This document shows positions 7,182 to 13,058 of a DNA stretch of 16,675 nucleotides, in pieces. Each line of letters starts with the position of its first letter. Within the stretch, counting starts at the first letter, position 1. The position numbers were made by a program, and so were the translations under genes. The notes beneath the pieces were generated by a model. The model worked only from the letters and a program-made list of their open reading frames with translations, made no database searches and was not told the DNA's origin. The stretch comes from Nanobdellota archaeon (GTDB lineage: Archaea; Nanobdellota; Nanobdellia; Pacearchaeales; GW2011-AR1): assembly GCA_030704765.1 (NCBI GenBank), contig JAUYDD010000141.1, positions 1-16,675 on the forward strand. Direction: 5' to 3'.

Positions 7182-7390
7182 TGTCAGAAATTAAACCACA
7201 TCTTTTAAGATGTGGTTTAATTTCTGAGCACAAGAAAATTGTTTTATGCAATTTTCTGTGCAGAAAATTCTTCTGAAAGAATTTTCATGCATCCTAAAAA
7301 CAAGGGCCAATCAAACCACACTCGCCAGCAGGCGATTTTTTGCCGTGGCAAAAAACCTTTAGGGTGTGGTGGCCCATTGTTTTTTTGATG
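7182..7390 (+). repeat. Modular nested-hairpin element, copy D (hairpins inserted into a stem)
   Basis: Begins TGTCAG. Its first module is a perfect 21-bp inverted repeat (7184-7204/7207-7227, loop TT). Hairpins 7228-7241/7249-7261 (GCACA-GAAAATTG type) and 7263-7272/7277-7286 (GAAAATTCTT / AAGAATTTTC, loop CTGA, no mismatch) follow. The end module has stem AAAAACAAGGGCC 7296-7308 with GGCCCATTGTTTTT 7371-7384. Inside is ACCACAC 7315-7321 plus CC 7356-7357, loop TTTA, GGGTGTGGT 7362-7370. The left arm of this inner stem is split by two further perfect hairpins, TCGCC/GGCGA (7322-7335) and TTTTTTGCC/GGCAAAAAA (7336-7355). It fills most of the gap between the RNase J stop and the permease start. 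Confidence 0.88.
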
Positions 7391-7411
7391 CTTATTTAAT
7401 ATGTTTTAAGT

Positions 7412-8749
7412 TTAATTTACATCCAATCTTTGTTTATCATGCATAAGATAGACATTTTTCTTGAATTTGTAACCTAATTCTTCAGCAAGCTCTACCATAG
7501 GCCTAGTCTTAATATGGTCTCCATGAGCAGGAAGAATTATCTCTGGAGAAATCATATTTATAAAATCCCTCAAGTCTTCTCTTCCTGCATGGCCGGAAAC
7601 ATGGATATTATTGAAGAGCCTTATTCCTTTTCTTTTCAATCTCTCATCTAATCTTTGACGATTCTCTATATTTATCCTTGTTGGTATTACTGAAGATGAA
7701 AAAACTACATGATCCCCATTCTGGAACTGGAACGGAAGCTTGTTTTTTGATAACCTGTCTAATATACTTCCAGGTTCTCCTTGATGGCCTGTACATACTA
7801 CCATGTATCTTCCTCTTTCATTGTTCACTTTTTTTAATTTCTTTTCTAATTGATTCCTATATGTAGCTATAACTACATCATTTTTAAAAGGGCACATATC
7901 TATCTTTGAAGCTGAAACAACATACTTATTCAAGCTCCTTCCCATAAATATTATGTCCCGTCCTAATTGTTTTCCAAAATCTACTATTGACTTCAATCTA
8001 GCTATATGTGATGAAAAAGTCGTTACAAAGAGTGCTGCATTCTCATTATCTGTAGACAATAATACATCCTCTAATAGAGTCCTTGCAACTTTTTCAGAAG
8101 CTGTCTTTCTTTCATCTCCTGAATATAAAGAATCTACAATAAGTAATTTTACGCCAATCTTCCCTATTTCCTTAAGTTTGTCGTAATTAGGTTTTTTTCC
8201 AACAATAGGATTGTCATCAAACTTGAAATCATTTGCATATAGAACAACACCTTCATCTGTATGAAGGGCTATCATAGAGGTCTGCAATGTCGAATGAGTT
8301 ATGTTGATGAATTCTACTTTATATTTCTTATGCTTACCTTGGACATAACAAAAAGAATTAGGCTGGATAACCTTTAATTTGTTCTTAAAAAAAATGTTCT
8401 CCTCCTGCAACAATGTCTTCAATACTTCTATTGTAAAAGGTGTGCCTATTATCTCTGCATTATACCTGTGAGCTAAAAATGGCAATGCACCTATATGATC
8501 CAAATGTGCATGGCTTGGAATTATCGCCCTTACTTTTTCCCTTAAACCAAGACCATCCAATATCTCGTCAGATGGAACAGCTCCGATCTGCCTTAATCTT
8601 TTCTCAGAATAAACTCTTTCAGATTCTTCTAGCTCTACAATAGGAGGCAAGAACAATCCACAATCAAAAATTATTACATCTTCTCCTAAATCTACAGCAG
8701 TCATATTCTTGCCTACTTCATCATAACCACCAATAGAATATAATTTCAT
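7412..8749 (-). CDS. rnj: Archaeal ribonuclease J (metallo-beta-lactamase/beta-CASP family)
   Basis: Predicted RNase of the beta-CASP group; archaeal members are mainly 5'-3' exoribonucleases that act in RNA decay and processing. The 445-residue protein has the full metal site: HAHLDH (80-85), H152 in THST, D174 in YANDFKFDD, then the beta-CASP motifs VTTFSSH (242-248), CTGHQGEP (319-326) and HVSGHAGREDL (383-393), and PAHGD (407-411). The length and absence of KH domains match euryarchaeal RNase J rather than CPSF-like proteins. I chose the ATG at 8749 because AGAGGT lies 5-6 bases upstream; a TTG at 8755 overlaps that ribosome binding site. It has its own TATA box at 8782-8791, so it is probably expressed apart from the ATP-grasp operon. 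The stop lies 21 bases from repeat copy D. Confidence 0.93.
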   Translation of the reverse strand: MKLYSIGGYDEVGKNMTAVDLGEDVIIFDCGLFLPPIVELEESERVYSEKRLRQIGAVPSDEILDGLGLREKVRAIIPSHAHLDHIGALPFLAHRYNAEIIGTPFTIEVLKTLLQEENIFFKNKLKVIQPNSFCYVQGKHKKYKVEFINITHSTLQTSMIALHTDEGVVLYANDFKFDDNPIVGKKPNYDKLKEIGKIGVKLLIVDSLYSGDERKTASEKVARTLLEDVLLSTDNENAALFVTTFSSHIARLKSIVDFGKQLGRDIIFMGRSLNKYVVSASKIDMCPFKNDVVIATYRNQLEKKLKKVNNERGRYMVVCTGHQGEPGSILDRLSKNKLPFQFQNGDHVVFSSSVIPTRINIENRQRLDERLKRKGIRLFNNIHVSGHAGREDLRDFINMISPEIILPAHGDHIKTRPMVELAEELGYKFKKNVYLMHDKQRLDVN

Positions 8750-8781
8750 TTTCAACCTCTTTTATAATACATGTAAAACTT

Positions 8782-8791
8782 TATTTATATA
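8782..8791 (-). promoter_or_regulatory. TATA box and Shine-Dalgarno of the RNase J gene
   Basis: The minus strand reads TATATAAATA, 33-42 bases upstream of the RNase J ATG, followed by AGAGGT just before the start. This predicts a short leader of about ten bases. The box lies just beyond the stop of the upstream ATP-grasp gene. Confidence 0.6.
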
Positions 8792-8800
8792 GGTTTTGGA

Positions 8801-9727
8801 TTAGGTTGCTCTTCTTATTGATGCGTCAACAGCTTGATAAAACCAATTTCCTATTTTACCATTTATTCCAGCTTCTTCTAAATATAAACCTGGACAATCT
8901 AAAGTCATTTCTATGATCCTTCCTGATGAAACCATATCAACTCTTTCTAAAACAGAAGGACTATTAATAGTATCTATAGCATTTTTTGCTATATCTATTT
9001 CTATATCTGTTGGAATATAAGGTGCAAGCAAATCAACATATCTCCAGTTGCTTCTAAACTCTCCTTGTTTTGGCCTTTTAATCATTGCATATCTGAATTG
9101 TTTTGCAAAAAAGTAAAGAGACCTCTCTCCTTCTGCTATTTCTGAAACAAACTCTTGAACAATAAATGGTGCATCTTTTGGATGTTCTGCTATATATTTC
9201 CTTACTAATTCTAGATCATTTTGCAGTCTTTCAACTCCATATCCACTGTCAGTGTCTATTGGTTTAATAACCACTGATGCTCCAAGCTGTGATAAAGAAG
9301 CTTCTAGATTTCCATTCACTGAAAATGTTTTTGGAAAAGGAAGATTAGGATATCTAGTAAAATAACTTTTATCTGAAAAATCTACAACAGCTCTTGCTGG
9401 ATTAACTCCGGGAATACCTCTTCTTGCAATCTCTTCTAATAACGGAAAGACTCTTTCTACTGTTGTATGTGCAGAGGTTTTTGTTGGTACTTCTAAAATT
9501 ATTACAGAATCAGCATCTTTTAAATAATATGAAGTTCTTTTTTTATTTGTCCAATCATAAACATTATCTGAAGATAAATCGGGATTTATATCATTCCAAT
9601 CACATAAAAGATATCTATCTTTTCTTAAAGTTTGCATTGCTTCTAAAAGCATCTTATCTGTAATATAACAAAAATCAAATGCAGCATCCCTATCTTTATA
9701 ATATCCTGCAAATACTAGGTTTCTCAT
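8801..9727 (-). CDS. Glutathione synthetase/RimK-like ATP-grasp ligase (third of three)
   Basis: ATP-dependent carboxylate-amine ligase, 308 residues, close to prokaryotic glutathione synthetase (GshB) and RimK in length. Seen: a pre-ATP-grasp N-terminal domain; the nucleotide-binding lysine in VVIKP (152-156) and the SGYG loop (161-164); IVQEFVSEIAEGERSLYFF (189-207) with the adenine-contact QEF and the E-G-ERS element; KRPKQGEFRSN (217-227), like the R-P--GE-R-N triphosphate-binding stretch of GshB; and RVDMV with IIEMTLDCPGLYLEEAG (271-287), where GshB has the metal-binding E-N-TSP. Asparagine is replaced by threonine in this E-x-T, which may weaken or change metal binding. Its start overlaps the preceding ATP-grasp stop by ATGA. 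The substrate is unknown; it is not called GshB because no gamma-glutamylcysteine ligase is nearby. Confidence 0.85.
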   Translation of the reverse strand: MRNLVFAGYYKDRDAAFDFCYITDKMLLEAMQTLRKDRYLLCDWNDINPDLSSDNVYDWTNKKRTSYYLKDADSVIILEVPTKTSAHTTVERVFPLLEEIARRGIPGVNPARAVVDFSDKSYFTRYPNLPFPKTFSVNGNLEASLSQLGASVVIKPIDTDSGYGVERLQNDLELVRKYIAEHPKDAPFIVQEFVSEIAEGERSLYFFAKQFRYAMIKRPKQGEFRSNWRYVDLLAPYIPTDIEIDIAKNAIDTINSPSVLERVDMVSSGRIIEMTLDCPGLYLEEAGINGKIGNWFYQAVDASIRRAT

Positions 9728-10971
9728 TTTTCAATCAATGTAGGTATTAAACCTCCACCTTGGGAGATATTTACAATATCGCTATTTAGTGAGAATCTAG
9801 TCAAATAACCTGCAACTTCACATACTGTAAGTTGTCTTTTCTCAATATCATAAGAATATGAAACATGCACTCCTGTATCATAAATTCCATTACCAACTTC
9901 ACCATGAACAGTATTAACTGGATGCCTGTTTGCGTATACTCTTTTTTGTAAAATAGCATCATCAACTAAATCTGCCCTATTAGGACTAATTATAACTCCT
10001 CTACCGCAATGAGTGTCTCTAATCTTTAATACCCAATCTGAGAGACCCCCTCTGCCATTAAATCCTGTAACATCTACTATTTCTGGAAGAAATTGAGCAA
10101 CTCGCGGATCTTGTCTTGATAAGAACCTTAAATCTTTATCTTCCATAAACATTGCCAACCAATTGTCAAATACATGTACATCTGAATTTAGAATGTTTAA
10201 CAGAAAATCCTTATATTTGTAGATAGGGTCTTCTGCACCATTACTTCCTGAAAGATGTTTTGGTATGACTCCTTTATAGGCCCTTCCTTGATAAACTAAC
10301 TTACCATTTTTAAATCCAATGTTTTTATAGTCTCTTTCATGAACTATAGCTGTATCTATTGTTGTTGTTTTCTCATCAATATAAGGCCTATCTGGAGCAT
10401 CTGAAGGTTGATCACTATAGTCATCTCTTGTCAATATTATAGCGCTATTTATTTCTTGTTCTAAAAGTCTTTTTCTCATAAATCTTACTGGAGATAAATA
10501 ATAAAAATCGTCTTGTAAATCAGGGAAAAGTCCTAAAATTGCTGCTGAAGATTCTGTACATTCTCTTAATGCTCCAATATTGACGAAGTTCATCTCTACT
10601 AATTTATAATCTTCGCCTTGTTTTAAAAAATCGTATCTTGCACTACCTGTCAATACTCTTTGGCCAATTGGTAATGTCTTTAAAAAATCATTCAACTTTG
10701 AACCTGGAATTTTTGTCCTATCTTCAAGATATTCAGATAATCTATAAAATGCTGCTCTAGTCAGATCTGTACACATTTTTCCTATTCTTCTATGTTCATC
10801 TCTTGATATTATTCTAGGAATGATTGATATTGATGTTGGATCATCATAGGTATAAGATCCTCTTTCTATTAATTCTTTTAAAAAAACTTGCATACTTTGT
10901 TCCAGTCTTCCATTTAATATACTGACTCTTTCATCAAGAGACTCAATTACTCTATCCTTAGCTGAAATCAT
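9724..10971 (-). CDS. ATP-grasp-like ligase of the eukaryotic-glutathione-synthetase or circularly permuted type (second of three)
   Basis: 415-residue protein that I read as a distant ATP-grasp enzyme. SARYDFLKQGEDYKLVEMN (110-128) matches the R-D----------E-N pattern at which circularly permuted ATP-grasp and eukaryotic-type glutathione synthetases place substrate and metal ligands. WVLK (313-316) followed by GRG (323-325) resembles the nucleotide lysine and glycine loop, QKRVYANRHPV (342-352) a strand of the ATP lid, and NISQGGGLIPTLIE (401-414) the C-terminal glycine-rich loop of eukaryotic glutathione synthetase. It would form an amide bond using ATP. It overlaps both neighbours by ATGA, and GAGGT lies five bases before its ATG, so each enzyme is probably made in similar amount. 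The family is inferred from motif pattern only; I do not recognise a named gene. Confidence 0.7.
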   Translation of the reverse strand: MISAKDRVIESLDERVSILNGRLEQSMQVFLKELIERGSYTYDDPTSISIIPRIISRDEHRRIGKMCTDLTRAAFYRLSEYLEDRTKIPGSKLNDFLKTLPIGQRVLTGSARYDFLKQGEDYKLVEMNFVNIGALRECTESSAAILGLFPDLQDDFYYLSPVRFMRKRLLEQEINSAIILTRDDYSDQPSDAPDRPYIDEKTTTIDTAIVHERDYKNIGFKNGKLVYQGRAYKGVIPKHLSGSNGAEDPIYKYKDFLLNILNSDVHVFDNWLAMFMEDKDLRFLSRQDPRVAQFLPEIVDVTGFNGRGGLSDWVLKIRDTHCGRGVIISPNRADLVDDAILQKRVYANRHPVNTVHGEVGNGIYDTGVHVSYSYDIEKRQLTVCEVAGYLTRFSLNSDIVNISQGGGLIPTLIEK

Positions 10972-12359
10972 TGTAACCTCATCCGGGAATTTACTGCTTC
11001 AACAAGAGCTCTACCTTCTTTATTTAATCCTTTACCGGACCTATCTAAAACTTCTTTGTAACTAAATATTTTATACATTTCATCAGAATCTCTTAAAACA
11101 CGAGTTCCATCAAGAGGAATTTCTCCTGCTATTACAATCTCCTTTGTAGATATTGAATCACTTAAAACTTCTCCAGGACCTTGATATAATAATCTACCGT
11201 CAACTAACTCGTATCTACCCGGAGCAAGAGATGACTGCATAATACAATCTCTACCTAAAGTATTATGAACAAGAATTTGTGAAGCACTTATTTTATTTCT
11301 TTGTAAATTATATTCTGTTAATGATTCGGGTTTAATTGAAACATCATCTAAAAAAGGCACTAAATGGAATAATGTTAAAGGTAATTTGCCTATTTCCAAA
11401 TGCTGGTCTGTTAATAAAGCAGTTGAACCTTGGAATCTTGGATTAATCTCTGTAAAATAAACCTTCTTTCCATCAGAAATAAAATCTATACCAAATATGC
11501 CCCTATATCCTTGACTACCTATCCAATCACCAACTTTTAATGCTATAGAATCAATAGCTCTTAATTCTTCTTCTGATACTTTTGATTCAATATTAAAATC
11601 ATTACCACAATATCCAAATCTTCTTGTTGTACAACCAGAAGCTCCTATAATTTGAAAAGAAGGTTCTGATAAAACTGTAAAATTATTTGTTCTAACTAAA
11701 TTCATATTAAAGCTACTTCCATTTATATATTTCATAAATATAGCTTGTTCTCCTCTAAATTTTTCAAAAATGTCTTTAAAATCTCCCCAATTATTAACTA
11801 AAAAAGAGCCAGAACCTGATGCAGCATCATTAAATTGAACAAAAAATGGTAAACTATATTCACTAGCGGCTCCTTGATATGATTCAGACTCTAAAGTTTC
11901 TTCATGGCCTAGTGGAAAAGGAACTCCTATTTTTTGAAGCTCTCTTCTCACATAACTTTTTTTATCTAATTTTGATTTTAGCGCAGCTGGAGAATTTAAA
12001 ATTCTTACATTAGGCATAGATGAAACAACTCTCTCTAAAGAAGGTGTAGAATGATAAGCTACTATATGGACTCTATTACCATTAAATCTTTTTAAAAATT
12101 CCAATAAATATGGAGATAATTCTTCTAGATCTGAATCTGTCCTTGTTCTCGTATTTTGTTCTACAGAAACAAAAGCAAATTTTCTTGCTGTATTTATTGT
12201 ATCTTTTCCAAATCTAGTGCTAGCAACACCATTAGGATACGCGTAACTTATTGATTTATAATCTCCAGGTCTTAATCCTAACCATATAACAACATCTTCT
12301 TTTAAAGGAGTATGAACATCTAAACCTGCAAATAAATCATAACTATCAAGCCTTTTCAT
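10968..12359 (-). CDS. Carbamoyl-phosphate-synthetase-like ATP-grasp ligase (first of three)
   Basis: 463-residue ATP-grasp enzyme. An N-terminal pre-grasp domain (1-130) is followed by LKSKLDKKSYVRRELQKIGV (127-146), the helix that usually opens the ATP-grasp fold, then PFFVQFNDAASGSGSFLV (171-188) with a glycine-serine loop. Q175 sits where a nucleotide lysine would be expected, a notable substitution. IFMKYINGSSFNMN (207-220) and GYRGIFGIDFISDGKKVYFTEINPRFQGST (284-313) follow, with metal ligands E304 and N306. A 150-residue C-terminal extension (SLAPGRYELVDGRLLYQGPG) resembles the beta-rich tail of biotin-carboxylase-like ligases. The ATG is preceded by AAGGAG and lies one base after the stop of a small ORF, suggesting coupling. 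It is the head of a three-gene ligase operon; the substrate cannot be inferred. Confidence 0.85.
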   Translation of the reverse strand: MKRLDSYDLFAGLDVHTPLKEDVVIWLGLRPGDYKSISYAYPNGVASTRFGKDTINTARKFAFVSVEQNTRTRTDSDLEELSPYLLEFLKRFNGNRVHIVAYHSTPSLERVVSSMPNVRILNSPAALKSKLDKKSYVRRELQKIGVPFPLGHEETLESESYQGAASEYSLPFFVQFNDAASGSGSFLVNNWGDFKDIFEKFRGEQAIFMKYINGSSFNMNLVRTNNFTVLSEPSFQIIGASGCTTRRFGYCGNDFNIESKVSEEELRAIDSIALKVGDWIGSQGYRGIFGIDFISDGKKVYFTEINPRFQGSTALLTDQHLEIGKLPLTLFHLVPFLDDVSIKPESLTEYNLQRNKISASQILVHNTLGRDCIMQSSLAPGRYELVDGRLLYQGPGEVLSDSISTKEIVIAGEIPLDGTRVLRDSDEMYKIFSYKEVLDRSGKGLNKEGRALVEAVNSRMRLQ

Positions 12360-12360
12360 A

Positions 12361-12510
12361 CTAGAACATCTCCTTAGAATTTATTTTTAGAAAAAATAAT
12401 TTTTGTTTTTTTAAATTAAGTGAATAGTTTGTAAGAGAGATAGAACTATCTAAAAAAGAATGATTCATATTAACTACATCTCCTGTAGTTAACATCTGTT
12501 CTATCTTCAT
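12361..12510 (-). CDS. Putative 49-residue peptide in the ATP-grasp operon leader
   Basis: A minus-strand ORF runs from ATG 12510 to TAG 12363-12361, one base before the first ATP-grasp ATG; that gene's AAGGAG ribosome binding site lies inside the last codons. The peptide begins MKIEQMLTTGDVVNMNHS and ends FFLKINSKEMF, with a serine/threonine-rich middle and a lysine-rich hydrophobic end. The strong GGAGG at 12531-12535 is about 20 bases upstream of the first ATG, which is far. An internal ATG (codon 15, at 12468) has CAGGAG about ten bases upstream, giving a 35-residue alternative. It could be a substrate or precursor for the ligases, a regulatory leader peptide, or chance. I recognise no homologue. 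Confidence 0.4.
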   Translation of the reverse strand: MKIEQMLTTGDVVNMNHSFLDSSISLTNYSLNLKKQKLFFLKINSKEMF

Positions 12511-12535
12511 ATGTTCATTTTAACTATTCACCTCC
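12420..12535 (-). promoter_or_regulatory. Triply nested hairpin leader of the ATP-grasp operon
   Basis: Three perfect inverted repeats are nested: 12522-12531/12420-12429 (GTGAATAGTT on the coding strand, 10 bp), 12498-12505/12439-12446 (GATAGAAC / GTTCTATC, 8 bp) and 12485-12492/12470-12477 (TTAACTAC / GTAGTTAA, 8 bp). The innermost 7-base loop is AGGAGAT, so a Shine-Dalgarno sequence is exposed at the tip. A competing hairpin AGATAG/CTATCT (12438-12451) reuses one arm of the middle stem, so two exclusive folds are possible. GGAGG (12531-12535) abuts the outer stem. This suggests translational control, or a structured RNA. Confidence 0.6.
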
Positions 12536-12540
12536 TATAA

Positions 12541-12723
12541 ACTGAAAAAAAAGAAATTTTCCAGATCACCAGTATAGAAAGGTTTAATGTTTATACCTTA
12601 TTAGAGGTCTTATATAATTATTATTATAATAGAAAATATATTTTACAGAATATACTACAAAAATTCTCTTTTTTCTCTAGATTAATATATTTTTTAGATA
12701 TATAAAGATTGTTGTGACAAGAA
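12541..12723. other. AT-rich spacer between divergent transcription units
   Basis: No credible gene. A minus-strand TATA-like stretch GGTATAAACATT (12586-12597) could start the ATP-grasp leader about 25 bases downstream. Further AT runs at 12610-12720 hold several TATATA-like words but no clear signal. Confidence 0.4.
12588..12597 (-). promoter_or_regulatory. Candidate TATA box of the ATP-grasp operon
   Basis: The minus strand reads GGTATAAACA. Transcription from about 25 bases downstream (near 12565) would give a leader of roughly 200 bases that includes the nested hairpins and small ORF. It is one of several AT-rich candidates. Confidence 0.3.
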
Positions 12724-12974
12724 AGTAAAATATCTGTCCGATATTTTACTACACAGAAAATTGCATAAAACAATTTTTTTGTGCTCGGAAATTGAATGCA
12801 AGTAAACTACTTCATCACCAAGTCTTTCGGATTTGTACTCCATCCTAAAGGATGGAGTTTGTTTTAGACTTGGTGAGCTAGAGCGAAAAAGCTGACCATT
12901 TAATTCTCCAACATAAATATTGGAGTTAGCTTTTTTGCTCAGATCTTAAAAGATGAGGTTTTCAATTTCCGACA
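12724..12974 (-). repeat. Modular nested-hairpin element, copy E (first module split by extra hairpins, end module absent)
   Basis: On the minus strand it starts TGTCGG at 12974. Outer arms 12961-12972/12785-12796 (TTCAATTTCCGA / TCGGAAATTGAA) match copy C exactly. Inside, the inner hairpin is interrupted after ATCTT/AAGAT (12943-12954) by about 128 bases that hold 12881-12892/12929-12940 (GAGCGAAAAAGC / GCTTTTTTGCTC, one mismatch) around CTCCAA/TTGGAG, and 12815-12825/12866-12876 (TCACCAAGTCT / AGACTTGGTGA) around ACTCCATCC/GGATGGAGT (12837-12858). Beyond the outer stem come 12752-12763/12771-12783 (CACAGAAAATTG type) and 12724-12734/12740-12750 (AGTAAAATATC / GATATTTTACT). The usual CATCCTAAAAA end module is missing. 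It lies between the divergent ATP-grasp and protease genes. Confidence 0.85.
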
Positions 12975-13021
12975 TAACAATAAATGTACATCAACTTAAC
13001 AATAATAATCTACTAACAAAC

Positions 13022-13030
13022 TTTTTATAT
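13022..13030 (+). promoter_or_regulatory. TATA box of the subtilase gene
   Basis: TTTTTATAT lies about 29-37 bases upstream of the ATG at 13059, which lacks a Shine-Dalgarno sequence. This suits a leaderless archaeal transcript. A second AT run (ATATAAAAT, ending just before the ATG) is too close to the start to serve. Confidence 0.5.
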
Positions 13031-13058
13031 TATCAAAACCTAGTCCAATATATAAAAT

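Noticed and set aside
8750..8755. TTG at 8755 as the RNase J start.
   Set aside because: It overlaps the AGAGGT ribosome binding site that is correctly spaced for the ATG at 8749.
12420..12535. The ATP-grasp leader as a sixth copy of the hairpin family.
   Set aside because: It has nested stems but none of the conserved words (ATGTCGG, CATCCTAAAAA, ATCAAAC, T7GAT).
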